This document shows positions 1 through 9,400 of a stretch of 37,761 nucleotides of DNA, one piece after another. Position 1 is the stretch's first letter; each line of letters starts with the position of its first letter. The position numbers were made by a program, and so were the translations under genes. A model generated the notes under the pieces. It was not told the origin of the DNA. It searched no databases and saw nothing but the letters and a program-made list of their open reading frames with translations. Source of the stretch: Syntrophus sp. (in: bacteria) (GTDB taxonomy: Bacteria > Desulfobacterota > Syntrophia > Syntrophales > UBA8958); the NCBI GenBank assembly GCA_025355725.1, contig JANXZC010000161.1, positions 1 through 37,761 on the forward strand, in the 5' to 3' direction.

Positions 1-64
1 AACGGATCATGGCTTCTTCTCCATATGATTCATAATTACCGTGGTTTATAACATATGCGGCCAT
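1..64 (-). CDS. 5' end of a divergent gene, possibly polysaccharide pyruvyl transferase-like (partial)
   Basis: An ATG at 64 on the minus strand opens a frame with no stop to the window edge (21 codons). The start reads MAAYVINHGNYESYGEEAMI. The pattern of a hydrophobic strand, then NHGN, then YGEEAM resembles the N-terminus of polysaccharide pyruvyl transferases (typically a G-N-x-G-D-E-A motif after the first strand). That family call is inference from about 20 residues. There is no clear ribosome binding site. The gene is divergent from the methyltransferase that begins at 120, with an AT-rich spacer between them. Confidence 0.35.
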   Translation of the reverse strand, partial: MAAYVINHGNYESYGEEAMIR

Positions 65-119
65 AAATGTCAAATTTTATTTCTATAAATATTATATATT
101 ATACTGCTTAAATACAAAT
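65..119. promoter_or_regulatory. AT-rich divergent promoter region
   Basis: This spacer between two divergent start codons is almost entirely A and T. It contains TATACT at 100-105 on the plus strand, about 15 bases before the ATG at 120, and ATTATA (TATAAT on the minus strand) at 91-96 and 98-103. Neither start codon has a recognisable Shine-Dalgarno sequence, so short-leader or leaderless transcripts are possible. No convincing -35 was seen. Confidence 0.3.
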
Positions 120-1181
120 ATGCCTTTTTACGAGGGCATCAAGTATGGCCAGGAACAATATCAAGATATCATCATCAATGGCGTTGTGGTTAAAAAGGCA
201 AGCGGTAATCACGACACGGAGGCACGTTATAAAATCATCCGGGAGGTTTTGAATAAGTACCGCCGGCCGTTCTGCATGCTGGATATCGGTGCAAGCCAGG
301 GATACTTCTCTTTTAGGGCGGCCCATGACTATGACTGTGTCTGTGTGATGATCGAAGGCAATAATGCCGAATACCCCAGAGTAGGGTCCCAATTGCTTGA
401 TCTTTGCAAAGCGAATGATTCCCTTGAAAATATTATTCTCCTTAACAAGGAGGTGGCTCCGGAAGACCTCCTTAAGTTGGGGGAATGTGAAAGCTTCAGC
501 GTCGTCTTGGCCTTGAATATCATCCACTGGTTTGGCCCTCGATGGAAGGAAGTCGCCGATGTTATTTTTGACTTGGGAGATAACATTATCATCGAGACGC
601 CTCCGGAGGAAAAACAGGCGAGTCAAGAACAGAATAGTTTGAGGAAGACCATCGAAGAATATCTGATTTTCAGGAAAGCAAAAATTATCGGCAGAGTTCC
701 CCGTCACACCTCTGATAAGGGAATGGCGAGTATTTATCTTCTGGAATCAGAGAAAAAGGGCCTGACAAGAAAGCATTGGCTTGCTCCCAGAACCAGCGAG
801 CAGTACACAATCACAAGTAACTACGAAGCGAAGACCTTGACGAAATGGCCGCCACATGCTCAGACATTGACGGTTTATGATTGGAAACCAGGGATCAATT
901 TGATCACCTTCTTAATGTACAATGGCGCTTACCCGTCGCGAGAAAAGATCGAAGCCGCAGTCAGGGATATCCAAGACCCTGCTCATAACGATTGGACCGT
1001 CAATAACATGATCCTGCAAGGAAACCGAGTGAGCCTCATTGACTGGGACGATCCGGCGCATGGGCTAAGCGGCGGGAGGAGGAGCACTCCTAAAGTATTA
1101 AAGGAACATTTGCGCCTTGTTGGTTTACAAAACCCGGCTAAAGTTGAGAATTACTTCCGGGATCATCTTGTCAGAACCTGA
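120..1181 (+). CDS. SAM-dependent methyltransferase with kinase-like C-terminal tail
   Basis: This 353-residue protein has a class I methyltransferase motif I (LDIGASQGYFS, residues 54-64), an acidic residue at the end of strand 2 (MIEGNN) and a motif IV-like region (VLALNIIHWFG). The substrate cannot be read from the sequence. The last 150 residues are not typical methyltransferase. Around residues 287-312 they contain AHNDWTVNN followed by VSLIDWDDP. This matches the HxD-x4-N catalytic loop and the DFG-equivalent of aminoglycoside-phosphotransferase/choline-kinase-like enzymes (normally HGDLHxxN and IDW). The remaining kinase lobe is short, so the tail may be degenerate. The ATG at 120 has no Shine-Dalgarno, but no better start keeps the frame. 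The gene is divergent from a possible cell-surface polysaccharide gene, so a role in surface-glycan or small-molecule modification is conceivable but unproven. Confidence 0.7.
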   Translation: MPFYEGIKYGQEQYQDIIINGVVVKKASGNHDTEARYKIIREVLNKYRRPFCMLDIGASQGYFSFRAAHDYDCVCVMIEGNNAEYPRVGSQLLDLCKANDSLENIILLNKEVAPEDLLKLGECESFSVVLALNIIHWFGPRWKEVADVIFDLGDNIIIETPPEEKQASQEQNSLRKTIEEYLIFRKAKIIGRVPRHTSDKGMASIYLLESEKKGLTRKHWLAPRTSEQYTITSNYEAKTLTKWPPHAQTLTVYDWKPGINLITFLMYNGAYPSREKIEAAVRDIQDPAHNDWTVNNMILQGNRVSLIDWDDPAHGLSGGRRSTPKVLKEHLRLVGLQNPAKVENYFRDHLVRT

Positions 1182-1329
1182 AGTACCCATGAAACGTATG
1201 AACCAAAAGCCGCTATAAGGACCAACATCCTGATCATAAGGGAACGCGCTTTTTTGTTCCATAAATATGTTCCTAAAGAGCCACTATATGGTGCCCTCGC
1301 AAAAAGTCGCCATACTTGGGAACAACCAA

Positions 1330-1998
1330 TCAATCCACCCAGCGGGCGAAATCTTCCATTTTCGCACGCGGCCGCGCGAAGTTGTTAAGGGGGTAGGCGT
1401 CGTCCGGATAACCCAAGGCCACGCCGACAACAACACGGCGGTCGTCCGGGATGCCTGCGATGCTCCGCAGTAAATCCGGATAAAGTACGGCGGCGGCCAT
1501 GATGCAGCTCCCCAGGCCCCGGTCATGAGCGAGGAGGCAGACGGTCTGGACAATGAGCCCGATATCGAGCATGGCATACTCCATCCGCAAATCCCGGGGC
1601 ACGCAGGCCAGGAGGAGGCAGGGGGCGTCGAACAAACCCGTCATGCCAAGATAATAGCGGTTGCGGGCCTCCTTGTCTTCCCGGGGAATTCCCAGTGTAT
1701 CCAGAACGATCCTTCCCAGTTCTCCATACCTGCCTTTCATCGCCTCCGGCCATTTCTCCGGCATGGGAACATCAGGGGCAGGAAGCTCGCCGCTTAATGA
1801 CTTTTCTTTGTTGAGCCGCTTGAGTTCCCCCAGGGGCGGACCGGTGATCACATATAGTTCCCAGGGTTGTGTGTTTCCCCAGGACGGCGACCAGCGGGCC
1901 TCCGCCAGGATCTCTTCCAGCAGGCTGCGGGGAATTTCGGTGGACTTAAACTTTCTGATACTTCTCCGGCCTTTGATCGCCTCTCTCAGCTCCATCAT
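1330..1998 (-). CDS. Nitroreductase family flavoprotein
   Basis: This FMN-dependent oxidoreductase of about 222 residues belongs to the nitroreductase superfamily. It opens with AIKGRRSIRKF, the FMN-phosphate-binding R-R-S-x-R signature, followed by ARWSPSWGNTQPWELYV, which matches the family pattern A-x-x-A-P-S-xx-N-x-Q-P-W. Near the C-terminus it has GLGSCIMAA and the VVVGVALGYPDD strand-turn that closes the flavin site. The physiological substrate is unknown. The frame is open from a TTG at 2001, but AGGAGG at 2002-2007 abuts that codon. The ATGs at 1998 (3-nt spacing) and 1995 (6-nt spacing) are therefore better starts, with 1995 the most likely. The gene is convergent with the upstream methyltransferase and stands alone. 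Confidence 0.88.
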   Translation of the reverse strand: MMELREAIKGRRSIRKFKSTEIPRSLLEEILAEARWSPSWGNTQPWELYVITGPPLGELKRLNKEKSLSGELPAPDVPMPEKWPEAMKGRYGELGRIVLDTLGIPREDKEARNRYYLGMTGLFDAPCLLLACVPRDLRMEYAMLDIGLIVQTVCLLAHDRGLGSCIMAAAVLYPDLLRSIAGIPDDRRVVVGVALGYPDDAYPLNNFARPRAKMEDFARWVD

Positions 1999-2116
1999 CA
2001 ACCTCCTACTCTTATGTTTATTGAGACGCCTCTGATTCTACCTTTTATCTCTTGAAAGTCAAGAGGGACAAACTTAATGCCATGGTTCAGGGGGATGGCA
2101 TGATGACGTTGCCCGT

Positions 2117-2512
2117 CTAACCCAAAATCTTTCCCAGGATCTGATTGATGATGGAATTTGTATCAGGGATTTTACCGAGGGTAATTATCCCATAAGGGGC
2201 AGTGGTTTCCGCAGTGGATACGACTTCTTTCCCGTGCAGGATTTCCACCTTCAGCGTGCCCTCGGCAGTAGTTTTCCGAATGACGCAGGCCGCCGCCAAT
2301 CCCTTGCCTGCAAATTCTGCGGGGGCCTTGCCCGTGACCTGGACAGGCTTGGGCATGGCCCCTGTACCGGCGATTGTGTAATGACCGCTGAACGGCAACT
2401 GGTCGCCGCCGGTTACTTTTATGGTAAAGTCGGATTCCACTCCTTTCAAACCCTCGCTACAGCCAAAGAGAAAGATGGCTGCCAGGAGAAAACACAGTAT
2501 TGTTCGTTTCAT
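2117..2512 (-). CDS. Small hypothetical lipoprotein
   Basis: This 131-residue protein has a lipoprotein signal peptide: MKR, a hydrophobic stretch, then the lipobox LFGC with the lipid-modified Cys at about residue 18. The mature part is a small, probably beta-rich domain without recognisable catalytic residues (GHYTIAGTGAMPKPVQVTG, then a segment with APYGIITLGKIPD). It is expected to be anchored to a membrane on the periplasmic side. Ribosome binding site AAGGAA lies about 8 nt before the ATG. It is followed on the same strand by no obvious partner; the CDF transporter lies 41 bp upstream. I do not recognise a family. Confidence 0.7.
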   Translation of the reverse strand: MKRTILCFLLAAIFLFGCSEGLKGVESDFTIKVTGGDQLPFSGHYTIAGTGAMPKPVQVTGKAPAEFAGKGLAAACVIRKTTAEGTLKVEILHGKEVVSTAETTAPYGIITLGKIPDTNSIINQILGKILG

Positions 2513-2553
2513 GTAAATTTCCTTATCTTGTTATATTTCGTTGGGATGTTCAT

Positions 2554-3510
2554 TTATGCCTTGCCTTTACCGTTTTTTTGCTCGGGCAGGAGGCATCCGG
2601 CGATGCATTTGTCATTGCAGGCACCGTCACAGGGCTCAATGTGGATGGTGACGGTTGTATGGGGAAAGCGATCTTTGATCTTGTTCGACAGTTCTTTTGC
2701 AATCGCGTGGGAATCCAGTACCGACATATGGGGATCTACCTTCAGGTGAAACTCTATAAAACGGAAATGCCCAGCCTTGCGCGTCCGCAGATCGTGGTAG
2801 CCTTGAATGACGCCTTCCTGTTCGACAATGCACTGCCGTATCCATTCCACTTCCGCCTTGGGAAGATGAACATCCAGGAGGTCCTTGGCAGCCTGGGTGG
2901 TCAAATCATAAGCCGCTTTCATAATGAGCAGGGCAACACCCAGAGCGGCAACCGGGTCAAGCCAGAAGAAATCCTGACCGGGGAAAATCCACTGAGCGAT
3001 CCAGATCAGGGCCAGACCGCCCATAACCCCGGCGGAGGTGTACACATCCGTTTTCAGATGCCAGGCGTCGGCCTGTAGAGCAACGGAATCCGTTTCCCTG
3101 CCGACCTTGAAAAGCATCTCCGATACGATAATGTTGACAACCGCTGAAATCAGCATCACGCCGACGCCCCAGCCGATGGCCTCGATTGGCTCCGGATTCA
3201 TCAGCTTTTTCACCGCCTCGAAGATGATCCAGATTGCCGCCACAAAGATAAGGAGGGCTTCGATAGTGCCGGAGATATTCTCGATTTTCCCATGTCCGAA
3301 GGGGTGTTCGCTGTCCGCCGGGATGCTGGAGGTCTTAACCGAGAACAGCGCAATAATGGCGGCAAGGAGGTCAACGCCGGAGTGGATAGCCTCCGAGATG
3401 ATGGAGACAGACCCGATCATCAGGCCCACAACCAACTTCATGGCCACCAGGGTTGTGTTCGAGACGACGGAAAGGACGGCGACCCTTACTTTACGGCGTT
3501 GAGTATCCAT
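2554..3510 (-). CDS. Cation diffusion facilitator (CDF) family metal efflux transporter
   Basis: This 318-residue inner-membrane secondary transporter exchanges divalent metal (Zn, Fe, Mn, Co or Cd) for protons. Transmembrane segments begin around residue 12. The metal-site motifs are HSGVD (residues 43-47, TM2) and DAWHLKTDVYTS (about 148-159, TM5), the HxxxD pairs of the CDF family. HPFGHGKIEN in the loop before TM3 is the family signature. The C-terminal half is the cytoplasmic metal-binding dimerisation domain (FIEFHLKVDPHMSV). Unusually, the protein ends in a short Cys/His tail with CDGACNDKC and GC, which may bind metal. A strong ribosome binding site (GGAGG, 5-6 nt) precedes the ATG. 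The adjacent His-rich zinc-ribbon protein supports a metal-handling context. Confidence 0.92.
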   Translation of the reverse strand: MDTQRRKVRVAVLSVVSNTTLVAMKLVVGLMIGSVSIISEAIHSGVDLLAAIIALFSVKTSSIPADSEHPFGHGKIENISGTIEALLIFVAAIWIIFEAVKKLMNPEPIEAIGWGVGVMLISAVVNIIVSEMLFKVGRETDSVALQADAWHLKTDVYTSAGVMGGLALIWIAQWIFPGQDFFWLDPVAALGVALLIMKAAYDLTTQAAKDLLDVHLPKAEVEWIRQCIVEQEGVIQGYHDLRTRKAGHFRFIEFHLKVDPHMSVLDSHAIAKELSNKIKDRFPHTTVTIHIEPCDGACNDKCIAGCLLPEQKNGKGKA

Positions 3511-3528
3511 GCAACCTCCTTCTACCTT

Positions 3529-3801
3529 TCAATCAAACAAATCATGGAGAAAACCACGCTTTTTCTGGTGGTGTTCACCGCGATGCTCATCGTGATGCTT
3601 GTCATAGGGCTGCTGACTCCGACCGTCATTATACCGCTGCTCAGGATAAGGACGGGAGGGCGTTTCCAGCGTGGACCGCTCGATAATCTTATCCAGTTCG
3701 CCCCGGTCCAGCCAGACGCCCCGGCATTTCGGACAGAAATCGATTTCGACACCCTGACGTTCTGCTACATTCAATGGGACAATACAAATTGGACAATTCA
3801 T
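3529..3801 (-). CDS. TFIIB-type zinc-ribbon protein with His-rich tail
   Basis: This 90-residue protein starts with CPIC (residues 3-6) and FCPKCRGVWLDRGELDKI (Cys 23 and 26 plus the conserved G-x-W-L-D-x-G-E-L). This is the zf-TFIIB family signature (PF13453), whose members are small zinc-binding proteins of mostly unknown function. The C-terminal half is low in complexity and rich in His, Lys and Asp (DKHHDEHRGEHHQKK). Such a tail commonly binds metal. The gene lies 18 bp upstream of the CDF transporter on the same strand, so the two are probably co-transcribed. A role as a metal buffer or chaperone for the transporter is inference. Confidence 0.8.
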   Translation of the reverse strand: MNCPICIVPLNVAERQGVEIDFCPKCRGVWLDRGELDKIIERSTLETPSRPYPEQRYNDGRSQQPYDKHHDEHRGEHHQKKRGFLHDLFD

Positions 3802-3917
3802 TCTTCTTTCTCCTTCTTATTGGTAAATTTATCAATGATAATTAAGGTTGCCAGGACGCACATAAAACCTGAAACCGGTCGCGGCGGCAATCGTAATAAA
3901 ATCTATGGGATTGTTAG

Positions 3918-4235
3918 TTAAGACCTGGCCGGGGGGGCCTTATTGGGGTAGATATAAGCTACCTGGGAAGAGATGAAGATGATTGTGGTTTCAGGTGCGA
4001 CAAGAGTCGCTGAAAGGAAGATCGTCGCTGAATCAAGAGAGATTGCAGCCACTGCCGGAGGGGAATCCATTTTGTTCTTACTGAAAGTTCCGGATATTGA
4101 AGTTTTTACCTTGCATATGGAGCACGAGGTCAATAAAAAAGAGCGGTCATGATGATGGAAGGCAACGGCGAGAATAGCTAAGAAAAAGCCGGCCATCGAC
4201 AGTAAGACGATCTTTTTGATCAGGGGGTGACGCAT
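3918..4235 (-). CDS. Small hypothetical membrane/exported protein (HHHD, CxxC)
   Basis: This protein has about 105 residues if started at the ATG at 4235; the frame is open from a GTG at 4277 without a ribosome binding site. It begins MRHPLIKK and continues with one hydrophobic helix (IVLLSMAGFFLAILAVA). HHHD and CSIC follow immediately and would lie on the periplasmic side. A short Ser/Thr/Ala-rich segment and a hydrophobic stretch (TTIIFISSQVAYI) complete it. This architecture (TM, HHH, CxxC) resembles small DUF2946-type proteins found near copper genes, but the match is loose. It lies upstream of the zinc-ribbon and CDF genes on the same strand, in keeping with a metal-related cluster. AAGG lies about 12 nt before the ATG, which is weak. 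Confidence 0.5.
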   Translation of the reverse strand: MRHPLIKKIVLLSMAGFFLAILAVAFHHHDRSFLLTSCSICKVKTSISGTFSKNKMDSPPAVAAISLDSATIFLSATLVAPETTIIFISSQVAYIYPNKAPPARS

Positions 4236-4442
4236 AGCGTATAGTTGCCTTGTTGTCCTTATAATTAGTGGCGCCACCTAACATCTATTTCGGAGGCCTG
4301 TCAAGGGGTATAAAATACGCATCCGTATTGGTTGATTTTAGTTTAAAATATGATACTGTGCGCGAGATTATTGAGATAAGGAAATACGAAAATGATCAAA
4401 ATATTTAAGCTGGCTTTATGTAAGCATCAGGAGGAGAAATAA

Positions 4443-4928
4443 ATGGATTGTCCATGCGGCTCAGGCAATACTTACGATAGATGCTGTGAACCTTTCATAG
4501 AAGGGGAAGGGCATCCGGAAACGGCGGAGCAGTTGATGCGTTCGCGATACAGCGCCTACGCGTTACAGGAAATAGCGTATATTCACGATACCATACACCC
4601 CGATTCCAGGGTAGATTGGGATGAGGAGGGCGCTTTGAAATGGTCGAAATCATCCGTATGGAACGGGCTTGAGATTGTTCAGACCGAGGCGGGAGGCCCC
4701 GGGGATGATCAGGGAACAGTTGAATTCATCGCCGGTTTTTCTATGGAAAATAAGCGTCTTCAGCATCATGAGCTGGCCGTTTTTGAAAAAGTGGCAGGGA
4801 GATGGTATTTCAAAGACGGCGAGATGGTAAAGCCCAAGCAGGTAAAAAGAGAATCTCCCAAGATTGGCAGGAACGACCCCTGTCCCTGCGGTAGCGGCAA
4901 GAAATACAAGAAGTGCTGCGGTAAATAA
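4443..4928 (+). CDS. ychJ: YchJ-family protein (UPF0225) with two SEC-C zinc motifs
   Basis: This 161-residue protein carries an N-terminal SEC-C motif ([17 protein letters not shown]) directly followed by the YchJ core ([25 protein letters not shown]). The core has an NTF2-like fold and ends [12 protein letters not shown] second SEC-C motif ([18 protein letters not shown]) forms the extreme C-terminus, the same module that ends SecA, where it binds zinc and SecB. YchJ proteins are widespread and of unclear function. A strong Shine-Dalgarno (AGGAGG, 8 nt) precedes the ATG. The gene is convergent with the efflux operon downstream and has its own upstream spacer. Confidence 0.92.
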   Translation: MDCPCGSGNTYDRCCEPFIEGEGHPETAEQLMRSRYSAYALQEIAYIHDTIHPDSRVDWDEEGALKWSKSSVWNGLEIVQTEAGGPGDDQGTVEFIAGFSMENKRLQHHELAVFEKVAGRWYFKDGEMVKPKQVKRESPKIGRNDPCPCGSGKKYKKCCGK

Positions 4929-5012
4929 ATCCCGGCCAACCAATGTCTTGAATGGATATTGTCGAGTTTTCCACTACTCCCTGGTCAATGCAGTCCATGT
5001 ATTTATGGGACT

Positions 5013-6419
5013 TCATGCACCTCCGCCCAGGGCCTTGTAAAGGACAACGTCATTAGCGAGGCGGGAAAGATAAAGGTTGATCAGCCCTTTTTGAGCGCCG
5101 TAGAGAGAACGTTGTGCATCGAGTACGCTCAGATAGCCGTCGATGCCCTTCGTGTAGCGGGTGACGGAGAGGCGGTAGGTTTCGGCAAAAGCGGTAACCA
5201 GTGATTCTTGGGCTTCGATCTGGCGGTTCACCGTGCCCTGGACGGCCAGGGCGTCGGCCGTTTCCCGAAAGGCTGCCTGGATTGCCCTTTCATACTGGGC
5301 TATAGTTATATCCTTTTCCACTTTCGTGGCATCATACAACGACCACAAGCGGGCGTCGAAAAGCGGGACGATAATCTGGGGCGCGAAATTCCACGTGCTG
5401 GATCCGTCTCGGAAGAGCCCCGACAGATCGGCGCTGGCCGTGCCGAAGGTAGTTGTTAGGGAGATGCGGGGAAAGAAGGCGGCGCGGGCGGCGCCGATAT
5501 TGGCATTGGCTGCCCGGAGACGGTGTTCCGCCGCCAGAACGTCGGGACGGCCCAAGAGCAGTTCCGAGGACAAGCCTGGGGAAATATCCCGGAGCGGACG
5601 GACTTTGCCCAATTCCGGCGGCAGGAGCTCCGGCGGCACGGGAGAACCGACAATAAGCTGCAAGGTGTTTTCATCCAGGGCGGCCATTTGGGTGTAGCGG
5701 GCTACGTCTCCCCGGGCCGTATCGACCTGGCTTTGGGCGCGCCGGAGGTCGATTTCGGAGGCTAGTCCCACGTCACAACGCCTCCGGATCAGTTTATAGG
5801 CATGCTCCTGTGCATCGAGAGTGGAGGTGGTCAGTTTCAAACTTTCCCGGTCCGCAGCCAGGCTAAGGTAGGCGTTGGCCACGGCGGACACCAGGAGAAT
5901 CTGGGCACTGCGGCGGGCCTGATCCGTGGCGAAGTATTCTTCCAGCGCCCGATCCTTCAGACTCCGGATGCGGCCGAAGAAGTCTATTTCCCAGGCGCTG
6001 ATGCCGAAATTGACGCTGTACTGCTGGGCGGTCGTTTCTTGGCCCGTATAGGAAAGGTCCGCCGGCACCCGCCCCTTGCTTCCGGCGCCGACAGCGTTGA
6101 CGGTCGGAAATAGTTCGGCCCGCTGGATGCCGTAAAGGGCCCGGGCCTTCTCGACATTTAAGGCCGCCAGGCGCAGATCGCGGTTATTCTTCAGGGCCGT
6201 CGCGATGATCTTTTGCAGGCGTTCATCAGTGAAGAACTTTTGCCACGGCAAATCCTGCATTGTAGGCGCTGTCGCGTCAGCCTTCGTTCCCTTGTAGGCC
6301 GCGCCGGTTGGCCATTGGTTTGGAACGGGAGCTGCCGGGCGCTCATATTTCGGGGCCATCGTGCACCCCCCCAGCAGCAGGATTATGATCCAGAGGATAA
6401 GCAGAGAGTCTATTTTCAT
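5013..6419 (-). CDS. RND efflux outer-membrane factor (NodT/OprM family lipoprotein)
   Basis: This 468-residue TolC-like channel of the OprM/NodT family forms the outer-membrane part of the tripartite pump encoded upstream. It has a lipoprotein signal peptide (LLGGC, Cys at about 19), then the family opening MAPKYERPAAPVP. Two outer-membrane efflux repeats follow: the first around DLRLAALNVEKARALYGIQR, the second around GRPDVLAAEHRLRAANANIG, a hallmark of the family. It ends SVLDAQRSLYGAQ and LYKALGGG. The ATG begins 2 nt beyond the pump gene's stop codon, indicating translational coupling; GAGG lies 7-8 nt before it. It is the last gene of the tetR-MFP-RND-OMF operon. Confidence 0.95.
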   Translation of the reverse strand: MKIDSLLILWIIILLLGGCTMAPKYERPAAPVPNQWPTGAAYKGTKADATAPTMQDLPWQKFFTDERLQKIIATALKNNRDLRLAALNVEKARALYGIQRAELFPTVNAVGAGSKGRVPADLSYTGQETTAQQYSVNFGISAWEIDFFGRIRSLKDRALEEYFATDQARRSAQILLVSAVANAYLSLAADRESLKLTTSTLDAQEHAYKLIRRRCDVGLASEIDLRRAQSQVDTARGDVARYTQMAALDENTLQLIVGSPVPPELLPPELGKVRPLRDISPGLSSELLLGRPDVLAAEHRLRAANANIGAARAAFFPRISLTTTFGTASADLSGLFRDGSSTWNFAPQIIVPLFDARLWSLYDATKVEKDITIAQYERAIQAAFRETADALAVQGTVNRQIEAQESLVTAFAETYRLSVTRYTKGIDGYLSVLDAQRSLYGAQKGLINLYLSRLANDVVLYKALGGGA

Positions 6420-6420
6420 G

Positions 6421-9400
6421 TCATGCCTCTCTCATCGGGTTTGTGGCGGTAGTCCCGGCGGTTTCACCTTTCCGGCGCTTGCTCGGGAACTTTTCCATTA
6501 ACACCTGAAGGATTGTTTTAGCGCCGCCTGACCCATCAGTTTCACCCGGTCGGCGTTTGCCGAAAAGTCTTTCGATCAGCACGTAGAAGAGGGGAGCAAA
6601 GATAACCACCAGGACGGTGCCGGTGATCATTCCTCCCAACACGCCGGTGCCGATGGCGGTCATGGCCCCGGCGCCGGCGCCGGTGGCCAAGGCGAGGGGC
6701 AGGACGCCGAACCCGAAGGCCAGGGACGTCATGACGATGGGACGGAAGCGCAGTTTTGCCCCCTCGATCGTTGCCTCGATGAGGCCCGTCCCTTCTTCCA
6801 CCCGGGTCTTGGCGAACTGGACGATGAGGATGGCGTTCTTGGTGGTCAATCCCAGGGTGGTCAAAAGGCCGATCTGGAAATAGACGTCATTGGACATCCC
6901 CCGCAGACTCGAGGCGATGACGCCGCCGATGGCCCCCAGGGGCAGGGCAAGGAGGATGGCGATGGGGATCGGCCAGCTTTCGTAGAGGGCCGCCAGGCAA
7001 AGGAAGATGACGAGGATGGAAAAGGCGTAGAGGAGAGGCGCCTGAGACTTGGCCATCCGCTCCTGGAAGGAAAGGCCGGACCAGTCAAAGCCTATCCCCT
7101 GGGGCAGTTTGGCCGTGATCTCTTCCATGGCCTGCATGGCTTCGCCGGAACTTCTTCCCGGCGCCGGTTCGCCCCAGATATTCAGGGACGGAAAGCCGTT
7201 GAAGCGCTCCAGCCGGGGAGAACCCGTCGCCCAGCGGGTGGAGGCAAAGGAGGCGAAGGGCGTCATCTGCCCGGCGGCGTTACGGACGTAAAGCTTCTCC
7301 AGATGCTGAGGAAGCATGCGGTAGGGGGCGTCGGCCTGAGCGTAAACCTTCTTGACCCGGCCGGCCTGGATGAAATTATTGACATAGGAACCTCCGAAGG
7401 CCGCAGCGATGGTATTGTGAATGGAAGACAAGGGGATTCCCATGGCCCCCGTCTTTTCCCAGTCCACATCGATCCGGAACTGGGGGACATCCTCCATGCC
7501 GTTGGGCCGGACATTCACCAGCCGCGGGTCCTTCGCCGCCATGCCCAGGAGTTGATTGCGGGCGTTCATCAGGGCGGTATGGCCGAGGCCGCCCCGGTCC
7601 AGCAACTGGAAATCAACCCCCCGGGCGTTGCCCATCTCGATGACGGGCGGCGGCGGGAAGGCGAAGACCAGGGCGCCCCGGATCCGGGAAAAGGCCCCCA
7701 TGGCCCGGCCGGCAACGGCCTTTACCCGCAGGTCCGGTCGATTGCGGAGGTGCCAGTCTCTCAACTTGATAAACACCAAGCCGTTGTTCTGCGCTCTCCC
7801 GGAAAAACCGATGCCGGCGATGGTCATGCACGATTCCACCGCTTCTTTTTCTTTTTCCCGAAAATAGTGTTGGACTTCGTTGGCTACCGCTTGTGTCTGC
7901 TCCATGGTGGCCCCCGTCGGCATGAGGATCTGAGCGAAGAGAATCCCCTGGTCTTCATCAGGGATGTAGCTTGTCGGCATTCGCATAAAAAGAAACCCCA
8001 GACAGATGACAATGATAATAAAAACAGCCATATAACGCTTTTTTCGTGAAAGGACGCGGCCGACGACGTGCAGATAGCGGTCTCGCAGCCCGAAAAAGGC
8101 ACGGTCGAACCAACGGAAAAGCGGGCGCAGGAAAAACACCGTATTTTCAGAGGCTTGATGTCCACAGGCTACCGGTTTCAGGAGGGAGGCGCAAAGCACC
8201 GGGGTAAGGATCAAGGCCACGACCACGGACAGGAGCATGGACGCGGCGATGGTGACCGAGAACTGGCGGTAGATGACCCCCGTTGAGCCGGGGAAAAAGG
8301 CCATGGGGCCGAAGACCGCTGCGAGGACCAGACCGATGCCGATCAGGGCCGGAGTGATCTGCTCCATGGACTTGGCCGTGGCGTCCCGTGGCGAAAGTCC
8401 TTCGTCACACATGATCCTTTCCACGTTTTCCACTACGACGATGGCATCATCTACCAACAGACCGATAGCGAGGACCATGGCAAACATAGTGAGCATATTG
8501 ATGGAAAACCCGAAGGCCCCCAGGACGGCGAAGGTCCCGAGGATCACGATGGGCACGGCGATGGTCGGGATGAGTGTAGCCCGGAGATTGCCCATGAACA
8601 GCCACATGACCAGGAATACGAGCAAGATGGCTTCGAAGAGCGTCTTGACTACTTCATTGATGGCCACTCGTACAAAGGGGGTGGTGTCGTAGGGATAGAC
8701 AACCTTCATCCCCGGCGGAAAATAGCGGCTCATCTCCGCCAGTTTCTTTTTGACGGCGTCGGCCGTATCCAGGGCATTGGCGCCGGGGGCCTGACGGATG
8801 GCGAGGGCGGCGGAAGGTTTGCCGTTATAAAAGCCCTCGACATCGTAGGATTCGGCCCCCAGCTCCGTCCGGCCCACGTCCCGGACGCGGACGACGGCGC
8901 CGTCGGGATTGGTGCGGATGGGGATGGCGGCAAACTCCGCCGGGGTTTTGAGGAGGTTCTGGACGATGATGGAGGTGTTCAAGCGCTGGCCCTTCACCGC
9001 CGGCACCCCGCCGAACTGTCCGGCGGAAACCTCAACGTTGTAGGTCTTCAGTGCTAGGATAACATCCTCTACAGTCAGGCGGTAATCGGTAAGCTTTTCG
9101 GGGTTGAGCCAGACGCGCATGGCGTACTGGCTGCCAAAATTCTGGACCTCGCCGACGCCAGGGACGCGGGCCAGGACCTTTTCCAGGTTGGACTGGGCAT
9201 AGTCCCTAAGATCATTGCCGTCCATGCTGCCGTCTTCGGAGATGAGACCCACGATAATCAGGTAATTACGTGTGGATTTACTAACCGTGACCCCCGCGCG
9301 CTGAACCGCTTCCGGCAGGCTTGTCATGGCTAGCTGGAGTTTGTTTTGTACCTTAGTCCAGGCCAGATCGGGATCGGTACCCGGTTTGAATGTCAATTCA

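Noticed and set aside
1241-1260. GGAAC/GTTCC hairpin after the methyltransferase
   Set aside because: The five-base stem with a T-rich loop and no following T-run is too weak to call a terminator.
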